Assembly: GCA_015233295.1 (NCBI GenBank)
Contig: JADFYC010000176.1
Location: 1-7,669 of the forward strand
Length of the DNA: 7,669 nucleotides
From: Deltaproteobacteria bacterium
Lineage (GTDB): Bacteria > Desulfobacterota > JADFXK01
Direction of reading: 5' to 3'
Positions 5,805 through 7,669 of this stretch are shown piece after piece. The first letter of the stretch is position 1; each line of letters begins with the position of its first letter. The notes beneath the pieces are model-generated. The model had not been told where the DNA came from and did no database searches. It saw only the letters and a program-made list of their open reading frames with translations. The position numbers and the translations under genes are program-made.

Positions 5805-7541
5805 TTAGAGCGGGTAAAGGGACGCATTGGAAGAGAAGTTGTCTCGTCCTTTCTCTTTGGCCGTATACATGGCCTGATCCGCGAGTTTGATCAACGTTTC
5901 CGAATCTTCCCCATGTAAAGGGTAGATAGAGATGCCAATGCTAACGTCTGCCCGGCACTCCCGACCTTCGATATCGAATGGTCTTCCCACTTCCTGGGCG
6001 ATCTTTTCAGCCACCAGGATGGCGTCGTCAACACGATTGATATGGGGCAAAATCACCACGAACTCATCCCCTCCAATCCTGGCGATGGTGTCATCCCCTC
6101 GAAGAGCGCCTTTTAGCCTGGAAGCCATGGTCTTAAGAAGGATGTCGCCGGCATGGTGCCCTCTACTGTCGTTGATTTCCTTGAATCGATCTATATCTAT
6201 TACCATCAATGCCAACTTGGTTCTGTTACGTTTGGCGTGGGATAAATCATGGGCCAACCGTTCATAGAACATGGCGCGATTGGGTAATCCAGTCAGGATA
6301 TCATAGTAGGCCATATATTTGATCACTTCCTCATTCATCTTGCGTTCAGTGATGTCGCTGACCATCAAAACATATCCGATTAAATCCTGGTTTTTATCCC
6401 ATACCCCGAAGACGTTTCCCTGAATATACCGTCTCCGGTCATCTTTACGTCGTTCAAACATAAAGGAGTGTTGTCCCGTTTTTTGGACGGTCTCCATAAC
6501 CCAGTTGAACATGGATGAATCAACATTCTCCTTCAGGTGTATCTCGTAAAGGCTGCGGCCGATCACATCATCGGCGCAATACCCCAAGATATCCTCAGCC
6601 GCAGGATTGAAATAGGCAATGCGCAGGTTCATATCAGAGGCGACAACGCCCATATCAATGCACGATCTCAATATATTGTCCAGGTAGATGGTTTTGTTAT
6701 AGAGGTCTCTCATCGTCTCTTCTATGACAGCTTCTTTCTCGCTAATTGTTTCCTTGAGGATTTGAATGTATTTCCCTTCGAGTCCCCGGACGATGTCAGA
6801 CTGGGTAATAACTCCCACCACCTTATCATCTTCAGAAACTACCACCAGCCTGTGAATCCCCTCTTGCCTCATGATGGAAGCGGCATCGTAAGCGACGACG
6901 TCTTTGGGTATCGTAATGACGGGAGAACTCATCTCGTCTCGAACTTTTCTGGTGAAAATATCAACCCGGCTGGTGACCATCTTTGCCATATCACGCTCGG
7001 TCAGAATGCCGACAGGATGATCTTCTTCTAAAACAAGGATGCAACTAACTGATTTGTCGACCATCTCAACTAAAGCTCGGTGTACGGCGTCATCCCCGGA
7101 CACGGTGCAAACAGACCTGCTCATTATTTCCGAGACTTTTTTCACCTCCAGAAAGTCTTCATACACCAGGTGTTCCAACATGTTCGAATAAGTCACCACG
7201 CCTATAGCCTTGTTCTGTTGGTCGACCACAACCATGTGGCGGAGATTCTTAGAGGTCAGAAGGCCAAAAGCCTCGTATATGTATGTATCTTCTTTAACGG
7301 TCAAAACATTAGACCGCATCATTTCCAGGACCCGGCAACGAGCAAAATCAACGTCGCCGTTAACAACATTAAGTATGAAAATACGTTCCGTAAGGATACC
7401 GATAAGCGCCTCATTCTCAAAGACTAAGATACAACTTACCTTGTTTGCATGCATTATGCCGATTGCTTCGGAGACCAACATCCCAGAAGGTACGCTAATA
7501 ATTTTGGGAGTATAAATATCTCTGATCTGTTTTCTCAACAT
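5805..7541 (-). CDS. Diguanylate cyclase with four CBS domains, a PAS domain and a GGDEF domain
   Basis: Predicted soluble, cytoplasmic sensor enzyme making c-di-GMP from two GTP; no membrane segment is visible. The 578 residues hold CBS1 (about 8-57), CBS2 (72-123), CBS3 (135-187), CBS4 (200-253), a helical linker (about 255-290), PAS (about 288-400, with YFNPAAEDILGY at 310-321 and VSDITERK at 394-401) and GGDEF (about 410-570). The catalytic motif GGDEF is at 490-494 with Asp449 (VIDIDRFK) as second metal ligand, and the inhibitory site R481-x-x-D484 lies five residues before it, so the enzyme looks active and feedback-inhibited. CBS domains commonly bind adenine nucleotides; T-x-x-D/N is present in CBS2 (117-120), CBS3 (181-184) and CBS4 (246-249), while CBS1 has Ile54 instead. 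AAGGAGG lies 11 bases before the ATG at 7541, slightly far but strong. No EAL domain is present. The signal sensed is unknown. Confidence 0.94.
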   Translation of the reverse strand: MLRKQIRDIYTPKIISVPSGMLVSEAIGIMHANKVSCILVFENEALIGILTERIFILNVVNGDVDFARCRVLEMMRSNVLTVKEDTYIYEAFGLLTSKNLRHMVVVDQQNKAIGVVTYSNMLEHLVYEDFLEVKKVSEIMSRSVCTVSGDDAVHRALVEMVDKSVSCILVLEEDHPVGILTERDMAKMVTSRVDIFTRKVRDEMSSPVITIPKDVVAYDAASIMRQEGIHRLVVVSEDDKVVGVITQSDIVRGLEGKYIQILKETISEKEAVIEETMRDLYNKTIYLDNILRSCIDMGVVASDMNLRIAYFNPAAEDILGYCADDVIGRSLYEIHLKENVDSSMFNWVMETVQKTGQHSFMFERRKDDRRRYIQGNVFGVWDKNQDLIGYVLMVSDITERKMNEEVIKYMAYYDILTGLPNRAMFYERLAHDLSHAKRNRTKLALMVIDIDRFKEINDSRGHHAGDILLKTMASRLKGALRGDDTIARIGGDEFVVILPHINRVDDAILVAEKIAQEVGRPFDIEGRECRADVSIGISIYPLHGEDSETLIKLADQAMYTAKEKGRDNFSSNASLYPL

Positions 7542-7552
7542 GTCGAAGCAAG

Positions 7553-7559
7553 CCTCCTT
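7553..7559 (-). promoter_or_regulatory. Strong Shine-Dalgarno for the CBS-PAS-GGDEF gene
   Basis: AAGGAGG on the minus strand is a near-perfect anti-16S match, 11 bases from the ATG at 7541. No better start codon lies closer in frame, so it fixes the start despite the long spacing. Confidence 0.7.
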
Positions 7560-7580
7560 AATTTTTCTTCTTAAGATGAA

Positions 7581-7669
7581 TCATATCTCCATAAACATTG
7601 TCGGTCGCGCTGGACCCAGGTCCGCGGCGTTGATCTGGTCAAACGGACTTTGTTCGGCCGCAACGCGTG
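7581..7669 (-). CDS. Possible C-terminal end of an upstream gene (partial, uncertain)
   Basis: One minus frame is open from the window edge to a TGA at 7583-7581 and reads about 29 codons ending in FDQINAADLGPARPTMFMEI. Third positions are fairly G/C-rich, as in the other genes here, and the stop lies 39 bases before the cyclase start, compatible with an operon. No family is recognisable. A second minus frame is also open for a similar length, so the stretch may equally be non-coding. Confidence 0.3.
   Translation of the reverse strand, partial: RVAAEQSPFDQINAADLGPARPTMFMEI

Noticed and set aside
5633..5890. 85-codon plus-strand frame spanning the gap and the end of the cyclase gene
   Set aside because: It overlaps the real cyclase C-terminus antisense, has no family resemblance, and its composition looks like non-coding sequence.
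1..7669. CRISPR array, tRNA, rRNA, insertion sequence or phage attachment site
   Set aside because: No regularly spaced repeats, transposase, terminal inverted repeats or recognisable RNA gene were seen on either strand.

Overview
The window looks like a bacterial chromosome segment, most plausibly from a Desulfobacterota/deltaproteobacterium-like Gram-negative. This is an inference from gene content: an RND pump needs an outer membrane, and a multi-CBS/PAS/GGDEF protein is common in that group. No rRNA or other taxonomic marker is present. Every convincing gene lies on the minus strand, so transcription runs from high to low coordinates.

From right to left, 7669-7581 may hold the last ~29 codons of an upstream gene. 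Next is a 578-residue signalling protein (7541-5805) with four CBS domains, a PAS domain and an intact GGDEF diguanylate cyclase domain. A ~408-base gap follows, without an intact gene. Its left half (5624-5435) holds a broken HicB-like antitoxin gene, readable across one extra base and one in-frame TAG. Its right half is unexplained. Then come a complete comM/yifB AAA+ ATPase gene (5396-3861) and a complete compact hicB-hicA toxin-antitoxin pair (3795-3326).

After a ~240-base intergenic region with a promoter/operator candidate, the left part is an efflux operon. It contains a TetR/CecR-type repressor (3088-2432), an MdtA-like periplasmic adaptor (2390-1167) and an MdtB-like RND transporter (from 1167, running off the window at base 1). 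Adaptor and pump overlap by one base (TAATG). The 29-bp imperfect palindrome in front of the repressor gene sits on its predicted promoter, which suggests that the repressor controls itself and the pump from a single site.

No clearly new system is visible. The items most worth a second look are the decayed hicB locus across comM from the intact hicBA pair, the four-CBS diguanylate cyclase in which the first CBS lacks a usual nucleotide-contact residue, the CecR-like repressor wired to an Mdt-type pump, and the unexplained stretch at 5625-5804.
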